Assembly (NCBI RefSeq): GCF_900100665.1
Contig: NZ_FNCS01000014.1
Location: 20,221-84,220, forward strand
Direction of reading: 5' to 3'
DNA: 64,000 nucleotides
From: Pelagibacterium luteolum
GTDB lineage: Bacteria; Pseudomonadota; Alphaproteobacteria; Rhizobiales; Devosiaceae
Part shown: positions 9,020 to 18,900 of the stretch, one piece after another
Position numbering within the stretch: position 1 is the stretch's first letter
How the letters are laid out: every line of letters starts with the position of its first letter
Notes under the pieces: model-generated
What the model was told of the DNA's origin: nothing
The model's input: only the letters and a program-made list of their open reading frames with translations
Database searches by the model: none
Program-made: the position numbers and the translations under genes

Positions 9020-9289
9020 TCACACGCGCAGATAGCTGGGGTAACGCAGGTGTCGGCGGGCAACGTCGACGAACTGCGCGTCGTGGCGCGTGGCCCAGAG
9101 TGCGGCCGCATGACCGAGAACAAACAGCACCAGGCCGACAATCCAGAGTTGAAGACCGAGCCCGATCGCCGCGGCCAACGTGCCGTTGGTGATGGCGATG
9201 GCCCGCGGCACGCCAGCCACGAGAATCTGTTCGGTGACGGCCCGATGGACGGGTGCGAAAAACCCGGCAATGGATGTGTTCGCGTCCAT
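9020..9289 (-). CDS. trbD: Conjugal transfer protein TrbD (VirB3 family)
   Basis: An 89-residue inner-membrane protein with the VirB3 pattern: a short N-terminal segment (FFAPVHRAV), then one long hydrophobic region with GTLAAAIGLGLQLWIVGLV. It lies between trbC and trbE, as in all trb operons. The ATG shares a base with the trbC stop. It is thought to work with the TrbE ATPase in pilus assembly. Confidence 0.93.
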   Translation of the reverse strand: MDANTSIAGFFAPVHRAVTEQILVAGVPRAIAITNGTLAAAIGLGLQLWIVGLVLFVLGHAAALWATRHDAQFVDVARRHLRYPSYLRV

Positions 9290-9630
9290 CAGGCCACCAC
9301 CAGGCCGCCGCCGAAGGAGAAAAACGACAGGAAAAACGAGCTGGCCGCGAAGGCTATGGAGAGACCAAAGACGATCTGGATCGCTCGGCGGATACCCCCA
9401 GAGGTATCCCCGAACGCCAGCCCGATGCCGGTCAGGATGATGATGATCACGGCAAAGATCTTGGCGACCGGCCCCTCGATGGATTCGAGGATGGTTTGCA
9501 ACGGCCCTTCCCAGGGCATGGAGGATCCGGCGGCATAGGCCGGCGCCAGCATCAGCGTGGTGAAGGCGCAGGTGAGCGAAGAACGGGAGAGGAGTGCGCG
9601 GAAGCGCCGGGCCGCAGGGGCGTGGTTCAC
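9289..9630 (-). CDS. trbC: TrbC pilin (VirB2 family)
   Basis: A 113-residue pilin precursor. The GTG at 9630 is chosen because it overlaps the trbB stop as GTGA; the longer open frame upstream is antisense to trbB. There is a signal peptide (LTCAFTTLMLAPAYAAG), then two hydrophobic helices (AKIFAVIIIILTGIGLAF and IQIVFGLSIAFAASSFFLSFF) separated by a short GDTSGG loop. This is the typical architecture of VirB2/TrbC, which is cleaved and polymerised into the conjugative pilus. Confidence 0.92.
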   Translation of the reverse strand: MNHAPAARRFRALLSRSSLTCAFTTLMLAPAYAAGSSMPWEGPLQTILESIEGPVAKIFAVIIIILTGIGLAFGDTSGGIRRAIQIVFGLSIAFAASSFFLSFFSFGGGLVVA

Positions 9631-10631
9631 GGCAGGAATCCTTTCTTGGGGGAGCGGGAGGATTTGGGCTGGGCCGCCGGGACGATGAGATAGTCGCCCG
9701 TCGCTACGTCGAGCCCCGCGACGAAGCCGAGCTCGACCAGTTTTCGCGAGGGACCGTGCCCGGCGAGGACGGCAACCACATCGACGGTTTCCGCGATGAG
9801 CGGGCGCGGCACGGTGACCACGGCCTCGGCGATCAATTGCTCGAGGCGGCGTAATGCGCCCTGCACCGATCCGGCGTGGAGCGTGCCGATGCCGCCGGGA
9901 TGGCCCGTGGACCATGCCTTGAGCAGGTCGAGGGCCTCCGGTCCGCGCACCTCTCCGATCGGGATACGGTCGGGACGCAGACGGAGGGCGGAGCGCACCA
10001 AGTCGGTGAGCGAGGCCACGCCGTCTTTTGTGCGCAGCGCGATTAGGTTGGGAGCGGCGCATTGCAGCTCGCGCGTGTCCTCGATCAGGACGATGCGGTC
10101 GGTAGTCTTTGCAACTTCGGCGAGGAGCGCGTTGACCAGGGTGGTTTTGCCGGTGGAGGTGCCGCCGGCGACGATGATGTTGCGGCGCTCGATCACGGCC
10201 CGGCTCAGGAACGCGGCCTGGCCCTCGGACATGATGCCGGACGCCGCATAGTCGTCGAGGGTGAATACGGAAATCGCCGGCTTGCGGATGGCGAAGCTGG
10301 GCGCCGTCACCACGGGGGGCAGCAAGCCCTCGAAGCGCTCGCCGCTCTCGGGGAGCTCGGCCGAGACGCGGGGAGAACCGGGATGAACTTCAGCGCCGAC
10401 GTGATGGGCAACTAGCCGGACGATGCGCTCGCCATCCTCAGGCGGCATGGTGGCGCCGCTATCAGCAAGCCCCTCGCGCAGGCGATCAACCCAGATGCGG
10501 CCGTCGGGATTGAGCATAACTTCGATGATGGCGGGGTCAGACAGCAGCTCGCCGATGACCGGACCCAGCGCCGTGCGCAGCATGCGCGCGCCGCGGGACG
10601 ATGCGGAAATAGTAGAAACTGATTTGCCCAT
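9627..10631 (-). CDS. trbB: TrbB ATPase (VirB11 family)
   Basis: A 334-residue traffic ATPase that forms hexamers at the inner face of the secretion channel. I read Walker [10 protein letters not shown] at about residue 157, the Asp/His boxes [23 protein letters not shown] and [10 protein letters not shown], and the N-terminal domain with [11 protein letters not shown]. It is the first gene of the trb operon. A 228-base intergenic region separates it from the LysR gene upstream, so the operon promoter should lie at 10632-10859. Confidence 0.96.
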   Translation of the reverse strand: MGKSVSTISASSRGARMLRTALGPVIGELLSDPAIIEVMLNPDGRIWVDRLREGLADSGATMPPEDGERIVRLVAHHVGAEVHPGSPRVSAELPESGERFEGLLPPVVTAPSFAIRKPAISVFTLDDYAASGIMSEGQAAFLSRAVIERRNIIVAGGTSTGKTTLVNALLAEVAKTTDRIVLIEDTRELQCAAPNLIALRTKDGVASLTDLVRSALRLRPDRIPIGEVRGPEALDLLKAWSTGHPGGIGTLHAGSVQGALRRLEQLIAEAVVTVPRPLIAETVDVVAVLAGHGPSRKLVELGFVAGLDVATGDYLIVPAAQPKSSRSPKKGFLP

Positions 10632-10859
10632 GATCGGCCCCGTTCAGGCCGTCCGCGACCTATGCGGACGGCGACGGGTCAATCAAGAAAACCGGAAAAC
10701 CGGCGCGCGCAATAGCGGACCTTCGGCGGTCATAAAGGGGCGAAAAAATACTTGCTCAGGCGTAGATCGCCCCGGCGCTCACCTCGCGAAGCCAGGCAAA
10801 ATGGCCATTCACGCCATATCGGTCACGCCACCGATTCGGAGACGACGGTGACCGACCGG

Positions 10860-11768
10860 CTATGCGTCCATCTCGTTGCGACCGCCATTGCGGAGCATAT
10901 TAAGGAAGATATTGAGGGCGGGATTGTCGTTGTCTTCGCGCCAGCAGGCCGAATACCCGATGCGGGAGGCGGCCATGCCTTCGCGCATCTCGCGGAAGGT
11001 GACGCCGATGCCGGGAAGGATGGCGGACTCGCATTGCAGACTGACGCCGGCGCCGATGCCGACGAAGTTCAACACGTCCTCGCGATTGACCCGCATGATG
11101 GTGATATCGGGCCGCCTGCCGGGCGAGGCCAGCCTGGCGGTGAGCATATGGGCAAGGTCGGGACCGGGATCGTGGCGGCTGAACAGGAATTTCTCTCCCA
11201 GTAGGTCGGTCCAGTAGAGATAGTCCCGTTCGGCGAGCTTATGGTCCTCCGGGAGGACCGCCATGACACGGTCGGACCAGAGGGGCAAGACTTTGAGAGT
11301 GTCGCAGGCGCTCGCTTCGGTCCCCAGAACGGCAAGATCGAGGGCGCCCATGCGGACTGAACGCGCCAGGTCGTCGAATCCGGCGACTAGGGGGACGATA
11401 CCAATATCGGGATGGGATTTGATCATCGATCTGAACGCGGCGCGCAGGGCGCCGTTGGTCAGGGACTTGTAATAGCCCACCGAGATGGTGCCGTAGGTTC
11501 CCGCCGCCCCCGATTTCAGCCGCTCCTCCATCTGCGCAAACTCGCCGAGGATGCGATCGGCCGAGCGGATATAATTCCAGCCCAGCTCGGACGGCCGGGC
11601 GCCCGATTGCCCCCGGTGGAATAACCTGACCCCATAGTGCTGCTCGATGGCGGCGATCTGGTCGGAGATGACGGGCTGGCTCACCCCGGCCGCCTCGGCG
11701 GCCCTTCTGAAGCTGCCGGTGCGGGCGATCAGACTCATATAATAGAGATGGCGAAGCGTGATGATCAT
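10860..11768 (-). CDS. LysR-family regulator of the transfer region
   Basis: A 302-residue LysR-type transcription factor. It has an N-terminal winged helix (LRHLYYMSLIARTGSFRRAAE, then GVSQPVISDQIAAIE) and a C-terminal ligand-binding domain with GTISVGYY. The ATG at 11768, before IITLRHL, follows AGGTTG and is preferred to an upstream GTG-like extension. Tn4371-type elements carry a LysR gene (traR) at this position next to the trb operon, so it may control transfer or the neighbouring cargo. The ligand cannot be inferred. Confidence 0.88.
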   Translation of the reverse strand: MIITLRHLYYMSLIARTGSFRRAAEAAGVSQPVISDQIAAIEQHYGVRLFHRGQSGARPSELGWNYIRSADRILGEFAQMEERLKSGAAGTYGTISVGYYKSLTNGALRAAFRSMIKSHPDIGIVPLVAGFDDLARSVRMGALDLAVLGTEASACDTLKVLPLWSDRVMAVLPEDHKLAERDYLYWTDLLGEKFLFSRHDPGPDLAHMLTARLASPGRRPDITIMRVNREDVLNFVGIGAGVSLQCESAILPGIGVTFREMREGMAASRIGYSACWREDNDNPALNIFLNMLRNGGRNEMDA

Positions 11769-11873
11769 TACGCCAACCTGCGACAAACCTCAGCGCACCG
11801 GCCGCTTCATGCATCTTTTTCGATGATCGCCGAACTGGCTAACACACGGAACTTGAGTAATCTTCACCTGCTT

Positions 11874-12809
11874 TCAACCTGAATGTTCGGCTACATGCAC
11901 GAGCTTGGCCTTGATGTTCGGCAAGGCGGTCTCGGTCGCTCTACCCCCTTCGGCAATCGCCGCCTCAGCGCGATGAAAGTCCATCAGCCCCATATCGATA
12001 ACACGCGGCAGGATCTGAACATGGGGCGGCTCGCCGGCAAGCCGCGATCGGGTGATGTGATCCTGCATGATATTGATCGCATTGGCCAACACGTCGAAAT
12101 AGCCTGGCGTCGTGCCGCTGGTGCCGAACAGTTTGAAGCCAGATGCTTGCGCGCGCAGGGAGGCCGGCATGGATATGATCGCGTCCAGCAGATTGCTGCC
12201 CTTCGCGGAAGAGGCCTGATTGGAAGTGTCTTCAGTTCGGGTCAGGCGCCGGCCAAGAAGATCTTCATTGAGATTGACGGCGATGATGAAGTCTGCGCCC
12301 ATCGCCCGGCAAAGCGACACAGGCACCGGATTGACCAAACCGCCATCGACCAGCCATCGCCCTTCAATTTCAGTCGGGCTAAAGATGCCCGGCAAGGCGA
12401 TGGAAGCACGAATAGCCTTGTCCAGCGCTCCACTTTGAAGCCACACTTCGCGTCCTGTCGTCAGGTCGGTAGCGACGGCTCCGAAGGGTACACCAAGCGT
12501 TTCGATGTCGCGCGACACTTCGAGATCGCCCAGCCATTTGACGATGCGCATCCCGTCCACTAACCCGCCAGCCAGAAGGCTGACGTCGATCATCGACGTG
12601 ACGACCTTCCGGTCCGCGGTAACCGCCCAAGCCTTGAGTTCCGCAAGGCGGCCGCTGGCATACGCCCCGCCGACCAACGCGCCCATGGACGTGCCACACA
12701 CGATGTCCGGGACGATGCCTGCGTCCAGTAGCGCCTCCAAGACGCCGATATGAGACCATCCGCGTGCGGCACCGCTCCCTAAGGCCAGACCTACCTTGAT
12801 CTGTTTCAA
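11874..12809 (-). CDS. Patatin-like phospholipase (RssA type)
   Basis: A patatin-family serine hydrolase of about 311 residues. Motifs are the oxyanion glycine loop GSGAARGWSHIG, the nucleophile elbow GTSMGA and the catalytic Asp in VDGGLVNPVPV. It should hydrolyse phospholipid or other ester substrates on the cytosolic side. The frame is open to an ATG at 12998, but a promoter/operator for this gene lies at 12896-12922. A TTG at 12809 has GGGAG eight bases upstream and begins exactly at LKQIKVGLALGSG, the usual start of RssA-like proteins. That start is used here. The gene shares its operator type with the RND pump, so it probably belongs to the same regulon. Confidence 0.85.
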   Translation of the reverse strand: MKQIKVGLALGSGAARGWSHIGVLEALLDAGIVPDIVCGTSMGALVGGAYASGRLAELKAWAVTADRKVVTSMIDVSLLAGGLVDGMRIVKWLGDLEVSRDIETLGVPFGAVATDLTTGREVWLQSGALDKAIRASIALPGIFSPTEIEGRWLVDGGLVNPVPVSLCRAMGADFIIAVNLNEDLLGRRLTRTEDTSNQASSAKGSNLLDAIISMPASLRAQASGFKLFGTSGTTPGYFDVLANAINIMQDHITRSRLAGEPPHVQILPRVIDMGLMDFHRAEAAIAEGGRATETALPNIKAKLVHVAEHSG

Positions 12810-12902
12810 AGCTTGCTGCTCCCTACACTCAATGCCCCTTCCGGGCCGGCAAATCAGAACTGGCAGGCATTGCTGGTAACCAGTGTGGTTGCGAATGTAT
12901 AA

Positions 12903-12922
12903 TTGACTTGCTAGATAGTCAA
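12903..12922. promoter_or_regulatory. TetR operator in the patatin promoter
   Basis: A 20-base imperfect palindrome, TTGACTTGCTAGATAGTCAA. Read on the minus strand it begins with TTGACT, a -35 match. A TATACA -10 match follows after 15 bases, so it overlaps a promoter firing toward the patatin gene. The minus-strand reading matches the site at 13734-13753 at 17 of 20 positions. The TetR gene starts 118 bases away on the other strand. Confidence 0.75.
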
Positions 12923-13039
12923 TGAAGTGAGCGCGGGAACTTTCGATCTCAGGCATGCTGTCCCATGATGGGAGAAATGAAAAATCCCAAGCCATCACCA
13001 GACAAGACGGTCACTGTCAGGGCCGACAGGAGGTAGAAT

Positions 13040-13654
13040 ATGCCCGATCTAGGCAAGCGTGCCCGGCAAAAGCTCGAACGGCCGAGAGAAATTCTCGAGG
13101 CGGCGGTCGAGGAATTCGTACGCAAGGGCTATATGGCCACGCGCGTTGAGGACGTCGCCAAGGCGGTCGGGGTGACCAAGGGAACAGTCTACTTCTACTT
13201 CGAGACCAAGGAAGCGCTGTTCAACGCCGTCATCCGCCATTTCGCCCCGGTTTTCGAGACCACGACCGAGGTGCCGGCGGACAAACAGGTCGCCGAGCTG
13301 TTGTCGGAATCGCTGACCGATCTTTACGCCAGGATCACAAGGGAACGACGTACTCGGGAGATCTTCCACCTGCTGGTGGCGGAAGGGCGACACTTCCCGC
13401 AATTGCTGGACGACTATTTCGTCGAGTTCCTGCAACCCTCCATCGACCGGCTCAAGGCGCTGCTGGCGCTCGGCGTGAAGCGAGGGGAATTCCGGGCTAA
13501 CGCTTTGGAGGGGACGACGGAAATCCTCCTCTCTCCCGCTGTGCTTGCCAATGTGTGGACGGTCGTTTTCAGCGACCGGCGGCCCATCGACCATAATAAA
13601 TACCTGGCCAACTACCGCGATCTCGTCTTCCACGGTCTCAAGTCGCCCCGCTGA
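13040..13654 (+). CDS. TetR-family repressor of the efflux/patatin regulon
   Basis: A 204-residue TetR regulator. The N-terminal HTH reads ILEAAVEEFVRKGYMATRVED, then GVTKGTVYFYFETKEALF. The C-terminal ligand domain is of the kind found beside RND pumps. The ATG at 13040 is preceded by AGGAGG with six-base spacing. Two near-identical palindromes flank the gene at 12903 and 13734, one in the patatin promoter and one in the pump promoter, so this protein most likely represses both. The inducer is unknown. Confidence 0.93.
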   Translation: MPDLGKRARQKLERPREILEAAVEEFVRKGYMATRVEDVAKAVGVTKGTVYFYFETKEALFNAVIRHFAPVFETTTEVPADKQVAELLSESLTDLYARITRERRTREIFHLLVAEGRHFPQLLDDYFVEFLQPSIDRLKALLALGVKRGEFRANALEGTTEILLSPAVLANVWTVVFSDRRPIDHNKYLANYRDLVFHGLKSPR

Positions 13655-13733
13655 AACGGGGTTTGGACACGTTCGCTCCGAACGGCACGGCGAGGTTCAC
13701 TGGTCGCCCGACGGTGATCTCGTCACAAACTCA

Positions 13734-13753
13734 TTGACTTTCCAGTAAGTCAA
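13734..13753 (+). promoter_or_regulatory. TetR operator in the RND pump promoter
   Basis: The palindrome TTGACTTTCCAGTAAGTCAA begins with a TTGACT -35 match. An AT-rich -10 candidate (TATATC, 13756-13761) follows 16 bases later. Repressor binding would mask the promoter. The first pump gene starts 33 bases downstream of the palindrome. Confidence 0.75.
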
Positions 13754-13786
13754 ATTATATCCGCCGCGACGTTCTGGAGACGACGC

Positions 13787-14863
13787 ATGAAGTTATGGCT
13801 GACACGAATTCCGCTCCTTGGAATCCTGCTGGCGATCCCGCTAACGACAACCGCGGAACAGGCCGTCAGCGCGCCCAGAGTCAATGTGGTGCCTGTGGAG
13901 CGTGGCCACTATGCGCCGGCGCTGACCATGACAGGAGAGGTTCAGGCTCAAAAAACCAGCGCGTTATCTTTTTCAACGAGCGGGCGAGTTATCGCGTGGA
14001 TGTTCGACGTTGGCGACCGGGTTGCTGAAGGGGCCGCGCTTGCCAGACTTGATGCGAGCCAGCAGGAGGCGGCCGTCGCAGCAGCGGAGGCAAATCTCTC
14101 TGCCGCAAGAGCACAACTGGAACAGGCTGAGGCCCACCATGACCGCGCCCAGAGATTGTTCGAGCAGGGCAATACGACCCTTGCGGGTCTAGATGAGGCC
14201 GTAACGGCGTTTCGCGTCGCGCAAGAGGCGGTCGTCGCCGGGGAAGCGCAACTGGCCGCAGCGGAAAAAAGGCTGGAAGACACCGTGTTGCGCGCGCACG
14301 CCGCCGGGATCATTACCAGTCGCGTCGTCGATACCGGGCAAGTGGTGCAGGCGATGCAGCCGATCTTCTCGTTGGCCGAGAACGGCGCACGCTACGCGGT
14401 CTTCGACGTTCACGAACGGGCGCTTCTCACGATACCCGACGAGATCGTGATCGCGTTGAGTCTCGCGACGGATCGATCGCAATCCTATAACGGAATACTC
14501 CGTGAAATCTCCCCCGTACTCGATCCGCTTTTGGGGACCGTTCGAGTGAAAGTCGAGATAGAAGAGGCACACGAACTGCCATTGGGCGCGACAATCATCG
14601 GCGCCGCATCGGGACAGCCCACAGAAGCGATCATCTTACCGGTGGAGACCCTGGCCTCGATCGAGGGGCGCTCCGCGGTGTGGGTCGTTGATCCGATGTC
14701 CGAGACGGTAGAGGCGCGGGAAATATCGATACTCGATGTCACGGACGGTTCCATCGTCCTTCCAGTGGATGCCCTGCCTGAGGGAACGCTCGTCGTCAGC
14801 AAGGGCCCCAGGTCCTTGCGCGCCGGCCAGACGGTGGCCTTTGCCGAGGGGAGCGAGCCGTGA
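13787..14863 (+). CDS. RND efflux periplasmic adaptor (first)
   Basis: A 358-residue HlyD/AcrA-type membrane fusion protein that links an inner-membrane RND pump to an outer-membrane channel. It has a signal peptide at the N-terminus (LLGILLAIPLTTTAEQ). The biotinyl-lipoyl half-motif (SFSTSGRVIAWMFDVGDRV) is followed by a long coiled-coil hairpin rich in Ala, Glu and Gln (residues about 85-165). The beta-barrel domain contains DPLLGTVRVKVEI. Its end overlaps the second adaptor by four bases. Confidence 0.93.
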   Translation: MKLWLTRIPLLGILLAIPLTTTAEQAVSAPRVNVVPVERGHYAPALTMTGEVQAQKTSALSFSTSGRVIAWMFDVGDRVAEGAALARLDASQQEAAVAAAEANLSAARAQLEQAEAHHDRAQRLFEQGNTTLAGLDEAVTAFRVAQEAVVAGEAQLAAAEKRLEDTVLRAHAAGIITSRVVDTGQVVQAMQPIFSLAENGARYAVFDVHERALLTIPDEIVIALSLATDRSQSYNGILREISPVLDPLLGTVRVKVEIEEAHELPLGATIIGAASGQPTEAIILPVETLASIEGRSAVWVVDPMSETVEAREISILDVTDGSIVLPVDALPEGTLVVSKGPRSLRAGQTVAFAEGSEP

Positions 14864-15948
14864 ACCCTCGTAGCCTTGCACTTTTGCTGCTCGCCCTGCC
14901 GACGCTCGCCGCATGCGACGCCGGTACGCTCGTGCCGCAGTCGGCTGGCGAGGAAGACCTCGTGCGGCCGGTCATCACAACGACAGTTTCTCCCGTGCAG
15001 GCTGATTTTCTTTCCATGACGGGAAGCATAGCGCCCGGTACGACCATACAGCTTGGCTTCACCGTGCCGGGACGGCTGATCGCGCGTAATGCCTCCATCG
15101 GCGAAATCGTCGGTGCCGGCGACGTGCTGGCCCGAATCGACCCGATGGCCCTTGCGCTGGCGGTTGACGCCGCCAACGCTGAACTTCGGAGTGCCGAAGC
15201 CGATCTGGAAAACACCCAAGCCACGTTCGAGCGGCAGACCGAACTCAATGTGCGCGGCATCGTGAGCGACACGGTGCTCGACCTTTCCAGGCTTCAATTG
15301 CAGAGCGCACAGGCGCGGGTAGAGGGCGCGAGAGCGGGTCTTTCCCAGGCGGAAGCCGCGCTGGACGAGGCGACGCTCATGGCGAGCTCCGATGGTATCG
15401 TTCTCGCCGTGGGCGGCGAACCGGGGGAAGTCCTGGCTCCTGGAACCCCCGTCGTCACCCTGGCGCATCTCGACACGCGTGACGCGATCGTCGATATCCC
15501 CGAATTCTTGGCCCCCGCTGTGGCGGTTGGAGACCGGTGGACGGTTATTCTCGAAGTCGCCCCTGAAATACAAGCCCAAGGTACCGTCCGAGAGATCGCC
15601 CCGCAGGCCGATCCCGCGACGCGGACACACAGGGTCAGGATCGAGCTCGAAGCCCCGCCTGACGCCTTCCGTCTGGGAACCACCGTCTTTGCTCGCTCTG
15701 TGGAATCCACCGGTGAACCGCTCTTCACCATACCGGAAGCGGCGGTGATCGAGATGGACGGTGAAAGCCGTGTCTGGATCGTCGATGCGGCAACCGGCAG
15801 CGTGCAATCGCGAGCGGTCGAGATTGACACCGCGCTCAATGGAAAGGCGCTCGTCAGCGACGGTCTGGCAGCGGGTGACATCATCGTTACGGCCGGAACC
15901 CGCTCGCTCGACGAAGGTCAACGGGTTCGCCTGCTCGAGGACCATTAA
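14860..15948 (+). CDS. RND efflux periplasmic adaptor lipoprotein (second)
   Basis: A second adaptor of 362 residues, related to but distinct from the first. The N-terminus is a lipoprotein signal ending in LPTLAAC, so it is probably anchored to the inner membrane. It has the lipoyl motif LGFTVPGRLIARNASIGEIV, a coiled-coil hairpin and the barrel-domain segment DPATRTHRVRIEL. Pumps with two adaptor genes are known (for example in the VexF/TriABC style), where both subunits are needed in one complex. That arrangement is likely here. Confidence 0.92.
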   Translation: MNPRSLALLLLALPTLAACDAGTLVPQSAGEEDLVRPVITTTVSPVQADFLSMTGSIAPGTTIQLGFTVPGRLIARNASIGEIVGAGDVLARIDPMALALAVDAANAELRSAEADLENTQATFERQTELNVRGIVSDTVLDLSRLQLQSAQARVEGARAGLSQAEAALDEATLMASSDGIVLAVGGEPGEVLAPGTPVVTLAHLDTRDAIVDIPEFLAPAVAVGDRWTVILEVAPEIQAQGTVREIAPQADPATRTHRVRIELEAPPDAFRLGTTVFARSVESTGEPLFTIPEAAVIEMDGESRVWIVDAATGSVQSRAVEIDTALNGKALVSDGLAAGDIIVTAGTRSLDEGQRVRLLEDH

Positions 15949-15950
15949 CA

Positions 15951-18900
15951 ATGAAAAAGTTCAACCTTTCGGACTGGGCAATCGAGCACTCCGCTCTCGT
16001 CTGGTATTTCATGATTGCCTGTACCATTGCCGGTGCGGCCGCCTATATCGGGCTGGGACGCGAGGAGGACCCTTCGTTCACCATCAAAACAATGGTCATC
16101 CAGGCCCAGTGGCCGGGCGCCTCGGCCGAGGAAACGGCCCGCCAGGTCACCGATCGTATCGAGCGCAAGGTGGAGGAACTCGACAATCTCGATTTCACGC
16201 GCTCGATGACCACCGCTGGCCAGGCGATTGTGTTCGTCAACCTGGAAGCTGACGTGCCGCCCGACGACGTGCTGCAGACATGGCAGCGGGTGCGCAACAT
16301 GATGGCGGACATGGCATTGGAGTTTCCCGGCGGTGTGGTGGGACCCTTCGTCGACGACCGCTTTGGCGACGTCTATGGAAATGTCTATGCCTTTACCGGG
16401 GATGGAATGACGTGGCGGCAGTTGCGCGACCACGTCGAGGATGTCCGGGCAGCCTTGTTGACGGTACCCGACATCGGTCGGATCGAGATCATTGGGGCAC
16501 AGCGCGAAGTGGTGTTCCTCGAATTCTCGACGCGCCAGATCGCCGCGCTCGGCCTGGATCATCAGAGCATTCTCACATCGATTCAGGAACAGAATGCCAT
16601 TGTTCCCTCCGGCGTCGTCCAGATCGACGGCGAGCGCGTCGCCTTGCGGGTGGGCGGAAGCTTCACCTCCGAAGAGGATCTCGAGACGATCAATTTGCGT
16701 GTCAACGATCGCTTTTTTCCGCTGAGTGAAGTGGCGACGATCACGCGCGGCTATCAGGATCCGCCCGAAAGCCTGTTTCGCTTCAACGGCGAACCGGCCC
16801 TGGGATTGGCCGTCAGCATGAAGGCGGGCGCCAACCTGCTCGATTTCGGCGCGGCGCTGGACGAGACGGTCGCCCGGGCGGAGCGAGACCTGCCTGTCGG
16901 CATCGACATTCACAAGGTATCGGACCAGCCCCATGTCGTCGATCATGCCGTTTCGCACTTCGTGCGAGCCCTGGCCGAAGCGGTCATCATCGTTCTGGCG
17001 ATCAGTTTCATCAGCCTGGGCCTGCGGGCGGGCCTGGTGGTCGCGGTGTCCATTCCCCTCGTGCTCGCAATCACATTCCTCGGCATGCAATTCATGGACA
17101 TCTCCCTTCAGCGGGTGTCCCTCGGCGCCTTGATCATTGCGCTGGGGCTTCTGGTCGATGATGCGATGATCGCCGTGGAGATGATGGTTTCCCGGCTCGA
17201 AGTTGGCGATACCCTGCGCAAGGCCGCCACCCATGTCTACACCTCTACCGCCTTTCCGATGCTGACCGGCACGCTGGTGACCGTGGCAGGCTTCCTGCCC
17301 GTCGTCGCCAATTTCAGCCTTGCCGGACAGTTCGCATCTTCACTCTTTTACGTGATCGCCATATCGCTGATCATGTCCTGGGTGGTAGCCGTCGTTTTCA
17401 CGCCCCTTCTGGGCATGAAATTCCTGCCCAACACCCTCAAGCACACGCACGAAAAGAAGGGTCGGGTCGGTCAAACGTTCCGGACCGCCCTGCTGTTCTG
17501 CATGCGTCGGCGCTGGCTGACGATCGGCGCTACGGCCCTCGCTTTCACGGCGGCCCTGGCCAGCATGGCCATGGTGCAGGTGCAACTCTTCCCGGCCTCC
17601 GACCGGAACGAACTGGTCGTTAATTTCACGCTTCCGCAGAACAGCACTGTCGCAGAAACGAGCGCGCGGATCGCGCAGTTCGAGAGAGAAGCTCTCTCCG
17701 GCAAGCCGGGCATTGACCATTGGTCGACCTATGTGGGACGAGGCGCCGCTCGCTTCCTGCTGACTCTCGATCCCCCGGTTCCTGGAGTGTCCATGGGACA
17801 GGTGATTATCGAGACCGAGAGTCTGGAGGCGCGCGACCGCATCCGCGCCGAACTCGAGGATTATATCTCGGAAACGTTCATCGAGGCCGATGTCGATATC
17901 CGGCTGCTCGAGATCGGACCGCCCATCGGCATTCCCATCCAGTATCGCGTCAGTGGCCCGGATATCGAGAAAGTACGGACCTACGCTCAAGACCTTGCCA
18001 GCCTTCTTGATCAGGATTCGCGGCTGGGCAATATAACCTTCGATTGGATGGAGCCCGCGCGGGTTGTACGCGTCGAGCTTCTTCAGGACAGGGCTCGCAT
18101 GCTCGGTATCTCCTCGCAGGATATCGCGCTGGCGCTCAACGGCATCGTCGACGGTATGCCGGTTACCCAGATCAGGGACGACATCTATCTCATCGATGTC
18201 ATTGGGCGCGCAGCGGCTTCCGAACGCGCATCGATGGAAACGCTCGAAAACCTGCAACTGCCCTCGGCAAGCGGACGCTCTATCCCGCTGGGAGCGATCG
18301 CGACCTTCTCCCACGACGTGGAACAGCCCGTTATCTGGCAGCGCTCGCGTGTACCCACTCTGACAGTTCGGGCCGAGCCGGTCGGCGACATGCGGCCGCT
18401 GCTCCTTACCTTCGACAAGCGCGACGAGATAGCCGCCTTCGCCCAAACCCTGCCTGCCGGCTACAGCGTCGAGACCGGGGGCGAGTGGGAAGAAAGCATC
18501 AAGACCCTGCTCCCTGTGGTCGCCGGCGTGCCGCTCATGCTGATCGTCATGGCGACGATCCTGATGATCCAGTTGCAGAGCTTTCACCTGCTGGCCATGG
18601 TATTCCTTACCGCACCTCTGGCGGTGATCGGGGTAGCCATTGCGCTCGTGCCGACGGGTATTCCGCTCGGGTTCATCGCCGTCCTCGGCATTCTGGCGTT
18701 GGCGGGTATCCTGATCCGCAATTCGGTGATCCTCATCGTCCAGATCGAAACCCTGCGCAAGAAGGGCATGGCCGCCTGGGATGCCGTGGTAGAGGCGACC
18801 GAACATCGCATGCGGCCCATCATGCTCACGGCTGCCGCCGCCAGCCTGGCGCTGATCCCGATTTCGCGGGAAGTCTTCTGGGGCCCGATGGCCTACGCCA

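Noticed and set aside
12810..12998. N-terminal extension of the patatin gene to an ATG at 12998
   Set aside because: A promoter with operator lies at 12896-12922, inside the extension, and the extension is not family-like.
17340..18806. A 488-codon minus-strand open frame opposite the RND permease
   Set aside because: Shadow of the permease; low-complexity His/Asp/Arg composition and no ribosome site.
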